A program made the position numbers and the translations under genes. Below the pieces are notes generated by a model. The model saw only the letters and a program-made list of their open reading frames with translations. It did not search any database and was not told the DNA's origin. From the NCBI GenBank assembly GCA_963978545.1, contig OZ021732.1, positions 23,257,688 to 23,321,687 of the forward strand: a DNA stretch of 64,000 bases, given 5' to 3'. The DNA comes from Linyphia triangularis (Eukaryota > Arthropoda > Arachnida > Araneae > Linyphiidae). Of the stretch, positions 46,825-56,872 are shown piece by piece (position 1 is the stretch's first letter; each line of letters begins with the position of its first letter).

Positions 46825-47202
46825 GGTTGGTTAGTTGGTTGGTGCGCTGAACGACACCTTTATGCACAATAACGGTTTATCAGGACGGATCTACAACTTA
46901 GATGTATTCCGAACCACAACGAACATACGCGCCCAACCCAGGATTTCAATCCGCCATCTTTGCCATGCGAGGTCAGACAGCTAACCAAACAGCCATCAGA
47001 AGGGTTGGTTGGTTGGTTGTATTCAGATTATCTGGCGCCGTCAGCAACACGAGGGCTATAATGCGCCGAAACTTTCGTCATTAGACAAGCCAACATACAT
47101 TTACAAACACCCATGCCTACGCGGGACTCGAACCCGCAACCTCGCGGTTTAGAAGCCAGCACGCTAACCACTATACCGTTTGGTCGGCGCCATCAGAAGG
47201 GA
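46825..47202 (-). mobile_element. tRNA-derived SINE (family B), interrupted by another SINE
   Basis: On the minus strand: tRNA-like head ('tggttagctgtctgacctcg' near the A box, then 'ggattgaaatcctggg' at the B box), a body with 'atgttcgttgtggttcgg', and a tail of AACCAACTAACC. Flanking gaaacacggttt (46813-46824) and gaaatacgattt (47203-47214) look like an aged 12-bp duplication. A family A SINE with its own duplication is inserted in the head at 47005-47188. Confidence 0.7.
47005..47188 (-). mobile_element. tRNA-derived SINE (family A), copy 1
   Basis: On the minus strand the head reads as a tRNA: A box at 'tatagtggttagcgtgctgg', B box GGTTCGAGTCC, acceptor region GCCGACC at the start. A body follows, with 'cggcgcattatagccctcgt', and the tail is AACC repeats. 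The perfect 13-bp target duplication gccatcagaaggg is at 46992-47004 and 47189-47201. It is not a functional tRNA gene because the 3' acceptor strand is not complementary and the copy is part of a repeated, retroposed unit. Confidence 0.9.
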
Positions 47203-48031
47203 GAAATACGATTTGAATTCAGGGTAACTTTGAGCCATAGGGTGTAACTTTGCGCCACCTCCTAGTTTTCAGTATTTTTGGTTTTAAACAGCTGCTCTTG
47301 ATCCACTGCTGCAAACTACTGGCAAGATTGTGAAATTGGCTTTTTGCCTTTTAGTTTAGAAAATGAATTGGCAAAATAGTACATAATTTATTTGGCCATT
47401 CAGTTGTTTTTCTGAAGTACTGTTTTCAAGTTCCATTTTAATGCTTATTTGAAGTTGATGTAAATCAACTAATTTATGCAAGTAAGAATCAACTTACCAC
47501 TTTATCAGCTATATAATTTTCTAAAAAAGTGAAATTGTTAGTAGCTGATGGTTATTTATTTACTAACATTTGGTAAAGGCACCAAGGCACTATCATTTTA
47601 CCACATATTCAGTGTAACTTTGAGCCGGTTCAAAGTTAGGCTGATGACAGTGTGTAATGTATACACTGCACATGCAATTCATATTTTATTCTAATTTATT
47701 TTTGGTTGCTTTTAAATACATTTATATACATACAAATGTAATTTAATTTACAGAATCTTCTCTTGTATGCAATATCCGATAAAATGAAAATGTTGGGAGT
47801 GAATTCAAGAAGTACCTAATTATATTAGAAACGTTCACAGAACTAAAAAAAAAATCTGCGGACCTGTAATAGTTGTAAAAAGCGTTTCAGTTGAGTAAGT
47901 GAAAAAATCTATATGCACAAAAAATAAATGGTAAAGGAATATGAATAGCAAGGACATGATGGGATTGTCCAAAGTCCTCTACCATATGAATTCCTGGAAG
48001 ACAGCAAGAGTAAGAGTCTTAAACTAGATGA

Positions 48032-48190
48032 CCATTTGAGGTTGACCATTTCTCCAGGTTGTGTGGTTAGAGCTCTGGCCCCGCATGCCAAAGGTTCCAG
48101 TTTTGAATCCCGGGTTAGTCATGGATGTTCGTTGTAATTCGGAATCCACGTTAAGCTGTAGGTCGTTGAGCGTATAAACCAACCAACCTG
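48032..48190 (+). mobile_element. tRNA-derived SINE (family B), full-length copy
   Basis: A-box-like 'tgtggttagagctctggcc' and B-box-like 'ttttgaatcccggg' head, body 'atggatgttcgttgtaattc', tail ending AACCAACC. The 10-bp duplication aactagatga lies at 48022-48031 and 48191-48200. Confidence 0.85.
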
Positions 48191-48310
48191 AACTAGATGA
48201 TGCAGGTGACACTGTACAACTGTCTGCAGGTATGTATAACACTGTCATTTTCGGAGGAGATGAAAGTTGGACAATAAGCACATGATGAGGTTTATACTGC
48301 ACAAATTGCT

Positions 48311-48523
48311 GTGGCGAATGCTACTAAAAAGTCAGAGATTGTCCATGTGGTGGCTGTTAAACACATCAATGAGGCAGGAATTTTATACACTGAGCATGCA
48401 AGTGTTTTAGAATTTGGTTATGGCATATGCAAAGTTTATGACCACGTAATTATTCAATACGATGGAGAAATGTACCCAGACCAAATTGACTTAAATGACA
48501 ATGTGATAGTTGGTGGTTCATGA
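48311..48523 (+). pseudogene. Possible pogo/jerky-like transposase C-terminal fragment
   Basis: A 70-residue frame containing ...VIIQYDGEMYPDQI..., which resembles the Y-x-G-x-x-Y-P-G motif near the C-terminus of some Tigger/jerky-like transposases. No catalytic residues are included and the similarity is weak. It lies inside the CAGGGTAAC element, which is the main reason to consider it a transposase relic. Confidence 0.3.
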
Positions 48524-48634
48524 AGAAATCCAGTGCATATTGGAAATGGCTCAATATCAATGGTGATCTGTAGTATGAAAAATTGGGCGTGTTTAAAAAA
48601 TTATCTCCAGAAATTATTATTCCATCTAGAACAC

Positions 48635-48767
48635 AGGTGCCGGGTTCGAATTCCAGATTAGGCAGGGATGTTCGTTGTGGTTCGAAATCCACGTTAAGCT
48701 CTAGGTCCCGTACTGATTTGTCTTTACTGTGCATGAAAATAGGTCGTTAAGCATACAAACCAACCAA
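48635..48767 (+). mobile_element. 5'-truncated SINE (family B)
   Basis: Starts just before the B box ('gccgggttcgaattcc'), runs through the shared body and ends CAAACCAACCAA. The duplication tccatctagaacac/tccagctagaacac (48621-48634 and 48768-48781) is 14 bp with one mismatch. Truncation at the 5' side fits target-primed reverse transcription. Confidence 0.8.
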
Positions 48768-49798
48768 TCCAGCTAGAACACGAGAATAAGTTTTCCAGAT
48801 CAATGATTATTTCTTTGAAGCAAAACTATTAATCTAAAGAATGCCAAAGTGAAATTTTATGAAGTTTGAACTTTGTTTTTATAATATCATACTATTTCAA
48901 ACATTAAGAGTAGAATATTTATATTTGTGCCACATTGTGACTTACAAACACCGTAATACTTAACTAATAGCATTAGGGCGGCCTATCAGTTTTATTATTT
49001 TCTATTTATCTTTCTCAATTTTTAATTGATATAATGAGTTTGTATTTAAGTGAATGAACTAAAGATTGTTTTTTTCACTATATTTGAATGTTAGAACTGA
49101 ATAATAAATAGGTTTTTTTTGCAATATTTTCATGTGATTCGTCATCCACTGTTCCTACCTATTATATTCTTTGTGGTGTTAATTAAAATATCCAAACTTT
49201 ATGGTATTGATAACTGAAGCTGATAATGTTTCAAATACTTAGAAACTTAATTTTACTCGTTCAAAGTAGTCTAGACTCCTAAATTGAATAAAAAAAATTA
49301 TTTTATATGAAACTTCTGATAGTGGTTCAAAATTACCCTGAATGTCAGGGTAACTTTGCACCGGGTTATTTTCCTATTATTTGGTGCTTTCATCATTAGC
49401 ATTTACTAATTTGTGTAAACTAAAATATAATTTAAGGTTTATTCTTCCATTTTATGCCATTAGGTCGGAAAATATTATTAAAACATAAGTGGGGAAGAAG
49501 AAAATACTGAAAATGTGGTTCAATGTTACCCTGATTGACTGTACGCTATATAATACGGTTGAGTTACTATGCTATGGTATGGTGTATTCTCGTCACCTGA
49601 TATGTTAAAAAATATCGTTACTATTTAAAATTGTAGAACCAAGTTGCATTAAGCATTGTAATTGTGAGACAACTTTCCATTTAAAAAACAGTCTCTATCT
49701 CGCTATCAAGGTAGAAACTTCGGGTTAGTTCCTTAATTTTCAATCATTCCCCTGTGCATTTGAATTGATTCTCCGTCAAACTCACCCGATCATACAAT

Positions 49799-49853
49799 TC
49801 GGCGCAGTATGGCCCTCGTGTTGCCCTTGCACCGTTAAACTTAAACCAACCAA
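49799..49853 (+). mobile_element. Severely truncated SINE tail (family A)
   Basis: 55 bp containing 'tcggcgcagtatggccctcg' and ending AACCAACCAA, flanked by a perfect 14-bp duplication cccgatcatacaat (49785-49798 and 49854-49867). Confidence 0.85.
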
Positions 49854-49869
49854 CCCGATCATACAATCT

Positions 49870-50582
49870 TCCCCGCCCATATAAACTCTTTAAGTGCCAT
49901 GAATATTTGAATGCAGGTTAGTTTCTCAACGATTATTTCACAAATAAAACTTTAAATAACACCTCGATAAAAAAAAATAAAGGATTTTACTGACAACTAA
50001 CCCTAATACTAAGTTTCGTCAACGATAAAAGAATACTAAATCAACAACTGTAGAATTTAATGTAATTTTACGTCAAAAGCAGAAATACCAATACGATTAA
50101 ATGACTTTTGTTCACATTAGTTAAGACAGGAACAAACACCTTATTTTCTCCAATTCAGTTTTCAAACCATATTTGAAGTTTAAAATAAGATGGCAATAAA
50201 ATAACTTTATAAAAACAAAGTTTGCATTATAAATCCTTTATATGCAATGTCAATTTTTATATTCGTCAACACAGGCGCTGATTGTGTGTGTTTGGTATTT
50301 GCATTTAATTTTAAATATCAAAAGCACTTCTATCAGCAAAACATGCGGCAAACTAAGTTAAAAATTATTAAAAATGTACGTACATTTATGCTCTCATATC
50401 CAAATATCACTTATTTATTCTTATTAAAGTAATTTTTTATTTATTAAAAAAAAAAAAACGGCAACAAGAAAGAGTTTCAACAATGGTCGGTTCAATGCTT
50501 TTTTTTTTTAATACGATTGGATAATGACAAGTTGGTTTGTTTTTATTCCGTAACAGCGTCCTTTTAATAACAGTTACAACCG
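49870..50582. other. No gene recognised
   Basis: AT-rich DNA between SINE copies. Short frames at 50247-50432 and 50437-50658 have no recognisable domain, and the second overlaps a SINE. Confidence 0.5.
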
Positions 50583-50596
50583 CAAAATTTGATAGA

Positions 50597-50773
50597 TTGG
50601 TTGTTTTCAGATTATCTGGCGCCGTCAGCAACACGAGGGCTATAATGCGCCGAAACATTCCTCAGTAGACAAGCCAATATACATTTACAAACACCCATGC
50701 CTAACACGGGACTCGAACCCGCAACCTCGCGGTCTAAAAGCTAGCACGCTAACCACTATACCGTTTGGTCGGC
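50597..50773 (-). mobile_element. tRNA-derived SINE (family A), copy 2
   Basis: Same structure as 47005-47188: tRNA-like head with 'tatagtggttagcgtgct' and GGTTCGAGTCC, body with 'cggcgcattatagccctcgt', short AACC tail. The perfect 14-bp duplication caaaatttgataga is at 50583-50596 and 50774-50787. The two copies differ at several positions, notably in the anticodon-loop region. Confidence 0.9.
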
Positions 50774-52382
50774 CAAAATTTGATAGAATGCATCGTCATC
50801 GACATCATCTGCTAAGTTTCAGCCCGATTGGATGACAGCAAGGGGGTTAATTAGGCATCCGCAGATTTGCCCTCCATCGACAAACCCACAAAATCGAAGT
50901 TAAAATGAAGGATTTAAAAATAAAAATTCGTAAACTTGGATGCATTGGCAGCAAGAGTCCCGATATGGTTAGTGGTGCAAAAAATTATAAATTAAGTAAA
51001 AAATACAAATCAGTGAGTACTTACAAAAAACATCCTAATGCAATTGTTTCAACGCTTCACCTTAGGGATGGGAAATAAAAGAACAGTCTGCTATTTTGAG
51101 CCTGTTCCTTAAAAAGAGCAAGAACATTCTGTTCTTTGATCTCACCAAAACCCTGTTCCTTAACATTCTTCGATGATATCCTTCCAGCTCCGATCCTATG
51201 CGTCACACCTCTGACGTCGCACTTGAGGAAGAAGGTTTCGTTTCCCCCTCTCCCTCCACACACACATTCCTCATCCGTGATCTATCTCCTAACAGCAGGG
51301 CTGCGTTGCGCAGGCGCAGAGTAGATGAACAACATCGGTATGGAGTACTATCGATGAGCAGGTTTGTTTCAAAGAGCCAGTTCTTTTCAACCAGCTCTGT
51401 TCAGAACAGTTGAGCTGAGTTGCTCTTTCCGAATGGCTCAGTTTGAACTGCTCCGTAAAGAGCTAGTTCATTTGAACTATTCCCGTTCACTTGTTCTCTG
51501 CTAATTCCCGCTCTGTGTCGGAACGGGAGCTTCTACAGAACTGGTTCCGTGTTTCTCGGATATGCTGTTGATTTCATTATTAGGACTGTGTTGAAATGCT
51601 CGCGGGGAGGAGGGGGGAGATCTTTTCAATTAATTTCAGCAGGTATAATGCTTATATGTTGTTGTTTTTTATTGTTTTAATAATAATAAGGTAATTATTT
51701 CATTTCTCGTTTATATTCAAACTATCAATGCATTGAATGAAACTGCGTTTTTCTTATATTGTAATGTGTTACAAGTGTGTTTTTAAATTAAGTAAACTTA
51801 ATTTTTGGTAAATTTGGAAGAAGGAAACATAATTTATGATAACAAAATGTTGTGGAATATTTAACTTTGGAATTTTTAATTTTTTTTTTTAATTTTTAAT
51901 GTATTAGGTCTATGTTACATTGGTCCGGTAAATCCCATCCGGCAAAAAAACAAAATATTTTTTTTTTACTCTGGTTTTAAATTGAAATTATTATAATTTT
52001 TTTTCACTAGATTTGTATGTAACAAATAAAAGCTAGTTTTGAAAGAATTAAAAAAATAAATTTGCGGAGTTTATAATAAATTTGTCCAGAACATGTTCTT
52101 TCACAGAATTCTCGGCATGTGAGGACTTGCAAACAGTTTGACTTTCTTTACTTACGAAATATATACACAATGCATAATAGGAATACATAATTGAAAATGT
52201 TGAATTCTGCAATTTCGGTATTTTCTATTATGCATTCTGCATATTCGGTTTTTTATAATGTGTATTTTATAAATTCAGTATTTTATTTTGTCTAGACCAA
52301 CCCTCCTGGATCATAAGCCTCTTCTTGGTCTTCTAATTTGTATTAATTAAGAAAGAAACGAAATGTCGTATTTTGTTTAACG

Positions 52383-52475
52383 CAATTCCAAAGGTTGCTT
52401 GTCATACTCTTAAGGTGCTAGGTTCGAATCCTTATAGCAGGCTGAGTTGTTCGTTGTGTTTCGAAATCCACTGTA
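52383..52475 (+). mobile_element. SINE fragment (family B-like)
   Basis: 'ggtgctaggttcgaatcctt' with a B box, followed by 'gttcgttgtgtttcgaaatc' as in the other family B copies. No tail or duplication recognised. Confidence 0.5.
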
Positions 52476-53654
52476 ATGAAGGTTGTATTTTTTATATAAT
52501 GTGTAATAAAACTAGTGTCCCATTATATTGTAAATCTATTGTGAAATATTATTTTGGTAAAAGGACCTGGGCTATCTCTAACATTTTTGTTTCAAGTTAA
52601 TTTTTTCTACACTGCATTATCACTGTGGGAATCTTTCACAAATTACTCATACTCTATCGCCCCATCGGGCCAATGCAATTTCTACTATCCAGAAACGAGT
52701 AGGCACGACAGTGATTGTAACAAATTATCTCTCACTAGTTGTGAAGGTGTTACATTTGTTTTTTTTTAATTTTCTCCAGTATAATAAGTGTTATATAGCA
52801 AGATAGTTATAATATTATAAGAATTTTGTTTTCAGAAACGAGTATGTTCAAAAATAATTTAAATTTTTGAGTTACTTATATAAAATTATAACTTTCTAGA
52901 AATTAAAAAAAAAAAAAAAAACTAAAACGTTGTTCAGATGGCGCCGATTAAATGCGTGTTTTTCTTAGCATAGTTTACCATTGAAATGAAAACTAGGGGT
53001 GTGGAACATCGCACAACTTTCAATTACATACTGACGTGAACTTGTGTCATTTACCGTTTTTATATATTATCCTTTATTATAAGTGAATCTGAGGGGAGAA
53101 GAAAAAAACAATCGTTGATGAGGTATGCTCAAGGAAAGAGAACTTTTGTAGAAGGCATTCATTTTTCAACTTTTTACGCCATTAAAGCATTTTTATAAGA
53201 ATTTCGAAGGTGGGTATATCTAGAACACCTTAAGAAGCATTTCCACAGTGATTTTGATGAAAATCGTTGGAGCCGTTTTTTAGCAATAATTGAAAAACAT
53301 GATTTTTTCAATGGCAGTTACCTTGTGCGCATGCGCAATTTTGACGAAAACCTAAATGGTATCCATGTACCCGCATACTAAATTTGAACATCGTAGGTCA
53401 ACTTTTTCGGGAGTTATGCTGACCACAGACGTATATTTTTTCTAGATCACTTTTTTGAAAGCCGAATGTTTCAAAACGTGGTGAAATGCAAATACAAAAT
53501 CGATTTTTTTTTTTTTGACCGAATGCTATACTTTCATTACCCTATGTATACATATGGGTAATTCAAGCGTTTTTTTAGTCCCAAAATTTTTAGGTTTGCC
53601 ATTAAAACACAAAAATCAATTTATATTTTGTTTAAAATATTAAATTTATTTAAA

Positions 53655-54922
53655 ACTAGCTGAATACCCGTGCTTCACTACGAAATTTTATCATGTGCAA
53701 TATTTCAGCTACCTGTGAGGCCCCGCGTTGCGGAAAACTGTCATTCGTGTATAGGAACCAGTTTTTGGCGCTTCACTAGTAGGAAGGTTCATCACTACGC
53801 AAAATCGAGCTCGCTTCGTTTGCTGAAAAGTTCATTGACACATAAACACAGGCTTACTTTACTCGTTGAAAGGTTCATTGCTATGCAAGCATAGGTTCGC
53901 TTCGCTGGCTGAAAGTTTCATTGCTGCGTAAGCATAAGCTCACTTCACTCACTAAAATCTAATTGCTACGTAAAGCCTTAATATTGGAAGCCTCTCCCTT
54001 GTCGAGAAAAAAAATTTCCCCTTTAGTACAATAATACAACACCCCTTTAAGATTATTTTAACATGAGTTTGTGGAAAGCAAAATTAGAGACCAAAACTAC
54101 TTATGTTGAAACTTTCAGAACTCTAGGCCTATTCGAAGTCGCTCTTTAGGAAAAAATTAATTAAAAAACAAATTAAAATTTTAACCTTCCTTTTGTCAGT
54201 CCAATTAGAAAGCCGTTGTGGCTTTCTAATTGGACTGACAAAAGGACTTTGCTACTTGTGTTGAAAATTTCAGAAATGTAGCCCTATTTGAAAGCGTTTT
54301 GTAAAATATATATTAATTAATTAATGAATTAAAAAGAAACTGAATAAAAATTTAAAATTCTGTTTTTCTAAAGTCCAATTGGAAGGTCAAAACTACTTAT
54401 GTTGAAAAATTTAGAGCTGTAGTCCTATTAGAAATCGTTTTGTAAAATATTAATTAATTAATTAAAAAGAAACTAAATAAAAATTTAAAATTCTGTTTTT
54501 CAAAAGTTCAATTAGAAAGCCAAAACTAATTATGTTGAAAATTTCAGAGCTGTAGCCCCATTAGTAATCGTTTTGTAAAATGTTTATTTATTAACTAAAA
54601 AGAATTAATCAAAAAAGAACAAAATAAAAATTTAAAATTCTGTTTTTTAGAAATCCAATTAAAACGCCAAAGCTACTTATGTTGAAAATTTCAGAGCTGT
54701 AGCCCTATTAGATATCGTTTTGTAACATATATATTAATTAAAACAATTAATTAAAAAATAACTAATTAAAATTTTAACTTTCTGTTTTGTGATGTATACA
54801 ATTAGAAGGAAAAAACTACTTATGCTGAAAATTTCAGAGCTCTACTCCAATTTTAAGTAGGTTTCTATTATAGATCCACAGACAAATAGACAGACACACA
54901 GCTTATTTTACTATTATAGATG
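53655..54922 (+). repeat. Dispersed repeat with about six ~125-150-bp internal units
   Basis: Starts with 'actagctgaatacccgtgct', a phrase typical of a widespread arthropod repeat, and ends with 'ttttactattatagatg'. From about 54080 to 54880 a unit recurs about six times. Each unit contains '(a)ctacttatgttgaaaatt', 'cagagctgtagccctatta', 'cgttttgtaaaatatatatt' and 'ttctgtttt...tccaatta'. A reverse-oriented relative is at 62930-63160. No coding region. Confidence 0.7.
54189..54245. repeat. Perfect 26-bp inverted repeat (hairpin)
   Basis: Left arm 54189-54214, loop GTTGT 54215-54219, right arm 54220-54245. The arms are exact reverse complements (ccttttgtcagtccaattag... against its complement). 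It lies between two units of the 53655-54922 repeat, where one unit end is followed by its own inversion. Confidence 0.97.
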
Positions 54923-56359
54923 TTTTTGAATGTCTAAGGATACAGACAAAATAGCTATTATCTTGATTACTAAATACATGCGGCATTGATAAAGAGGATT
55001 GTATGATTTATTGATATGATTTCATATCCCCACCCGAAATTTTTTTCTTCTGGCTACGCCCTTGGGGTAAATGAAAGTAAAAAAAAATCATTTCTAGGGT
55101 GTCGGGAAAAAAATTATACAATATTCACCATCGTTTGTGATTTTGTATACCTCCATTAATTTCTAATTTAAAGTTTTAATTTATTTATTTATCCCTTTTA
55201 ATAAATTATAGACTAAATAAAATGCAATAATATTTGTTTTTGTCCATTGAGGTTTTGAACATTCTTTGAGTCCCAGTGTTTTGGAAACTTTATATATTAA
55301 AAACTCCATTCACTTAAAATTACTACATTATAAATGCAAATATTCAGCCTAAAATTATATGTAGAGCTTATAATTTAAGGAGTGTGACTGTCACAATCAT
55401 ATTTTCGAAAATATCAAAAAGTCTTCTAATTTGTATATATTATTCTGACGCAGTCATAGGAAAATCAAACAAAAACTTAGTAACTTTCCCTCTCATTCTT
55501 TAAAACGCAACGTCATCAGAGCAGCGGAGTGCGGGAAGATTCGTCCTTGACCCTTGTGATCTACCCCAAAGACCGACCGGCACTTCTTCGCAATGATTTC
55601 GGTAAATGGAAAAAAAGAACTGGTTCTTCAAAAGAACGGGTTAATGAGTAGTTCATTTTAAAAGAACAGGAGCAGAGAACACCTGTTCAGCAAAAAGAAC
55701 GTAAATATCACATCTCTACTTCACCTTTTATAATTCATATTGTCCGAACAACCACACTGGAAAGGTGTTACTGTTTCATGTTGCAGAAATATTTTGAATT
55801 ATTAGTCATCGCAGATCTATATTTTTGTACACTGAACGCGGTTGCAACAAGAAAAAAAAGTTTCAACAAATCAAAATTTAAGTTGACAACGGTGACCTTC
55901 ACTTACCAGCCATGAAATCCTTTACAAGGATAGAAGGCTCATACATTATAATATTCAAAATAGACATGCCCAGGAAAAACAGTTTAATAGATGCTTCATT
56001 TCATCATGAATAATTTATTACTATGATGATCCCCCCCCCCCCCCCAATTCAGAGTTGCATTATTTATTTCACTTTTTAACTACGGAAAGAGAAAATAAAG
56101 GGAAATAAATTATGAAAGTTTTTTTAATTAGGAGATCAGGATTTTTTTTCTATGGAAGTTTCTGAAATACACACACAAAAAAAGAAAAAACAAATGTTCT
56201 TTCAAGAACTTTTCAAGAGCCCCCAAAAATTAAAAAACTTTCAAGGACCTTCAGGTTAAAAATAAGGAGTTTTCAAGAACTTTTCAAGGGCCCTTGGAGA
56301 CATTAAGTAAAAATAAGGATTTCTTAAGGACTTTCAAGAACTGTACGAACCCAGGCTTC

Positions 56360-56872
56360 ATGGTTTCCAATACATGATGATGCCTAGACTTGAAAGGAAT
56401 TGGCTGCAACTCTCGTAGCAAAAACTCTGAAGATGAATAAACCTAGGCAGCACAATGCTTGTTTACAATAATTTTATTTAACAAAATTTTAAATTATATT
56501 TTAAAATTTTTAGGGTATTGCAATGGATATTAAGTTGGTTGTAAAAAAATTTTGGGTAATCAGATGAATCTTTGAAGAGATAACTTGCAAGTAAATTAAA
56601 GTTTTAACTTTAATTTGAATCTTTACAAAATATTTCCAATGTAGTTTTCTATTAATCAGTCAATATATGATTGTTGATACTCTTTAAGGTACACTTGAGA
56701 CAAGTTAGTAGGCATGTGGCATATTTCTTAAAAATCAACATGGTCTCTTTCTCACTGATATGTAAAATATACTTTTATTTGCATCTGCTCAAAAGTCATG
56801 TAATTTACAGTTTCACCAATCAAGTTAGTTTCTTAATAGTAATGACATTTCAAAGTCATGCTTAAAGACAAA
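56360..56872. other. 3' flank of the SoxC-type gene
   Basis: Sequence to the left of the minus-strand gene, so it should include its 3' UTR. No distinct polyadenylation signal was chosen and no other feature is seen. Confidence 0.4.

Larger units (their letters stand above)
47220..49533. mobile_element. DNA transposon(s) with repeated CAGGGTAAC termini
   Basis: CAGGGTAACTTTGAGCC at 47220-47236 and its inverted partner at 49517-49533 (two mismatches) bound the region; ATT lies outside both ends. The same terminus recurs inside: 47242-47256, 47611-47626, inverted at 47627-47643, inverted at 49324-49340, and forward at 49346-49362. It may be one element with multiple binding repeats, or several MITEs end to end (for example 47220-47643 and 49346-49533). 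A possible transposase fragment (48311-48523) and two SINEs lie inside. Confidence 0.65.
51063..55718. mobile_element. hAT-family transposon, 4.66 kb, without recognisable transposase
   Basis: A perfect 8-bp target duplication cttcacct flanks it (51055-51062 and 55719-55726). The ends are inverted, TAGGGATGGGAAAT against TAGAGATGTGATAT, which fits hAT. Subterminal regions on both sides are crowded with 'gaac/gttc' words (for example 'agagctagttcatttgaact' near 51460 and 'agaactggttcttcaaaaga' near 55618). No transposase frame was recognised. The interior holds a SINE fragment and the repeat at 53655-54922, so its size partly reflects later insertions. Confidence 0.8.
44719..56354. mobile_element. 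Possible large composite: inverted CAGGGTTCGTACAG ends with GCTTC flanks
   Basis: CAGGGTTCGTACAG begins at 44719 and its inverted partner, one mismatch, ends at 56354. The five bases outside each end are gcttc (44714-44718 and 56355-56359). Both ends continue into related phrases such as 'caaggactttttaaggact' and 'ccttgaaaagttcttgaaa'. If this is one insertion, everything between, including several other complete transposons, was nested in it later. The original core would be only a few kb. No transposase of its own was recognised. The alternative is two unrelated fragments in opposite orientation. Confidence 0.45.

Noticed and set aside
47110..47188. tRNA-like sequence on the minus strand (also at 50697-50773)
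   Set aside because: It has A and B boxes but continues into a SINE body with an AACC tail and target duplications, and the acceptor stem does not close, so it is a SINE head and not a tRNA gene.
48311..48523. Independent small host gene
   Set aside because: It sits between SINEs inside a DNA transposon and has a weak transposase-like motif, so a transposon relic is more likely.
51057..51413. Short overlapping frames as a gene
   Set aside because: They fall in the subterminal GAAC/GTTC-rich end of the hAT element and show no domain.
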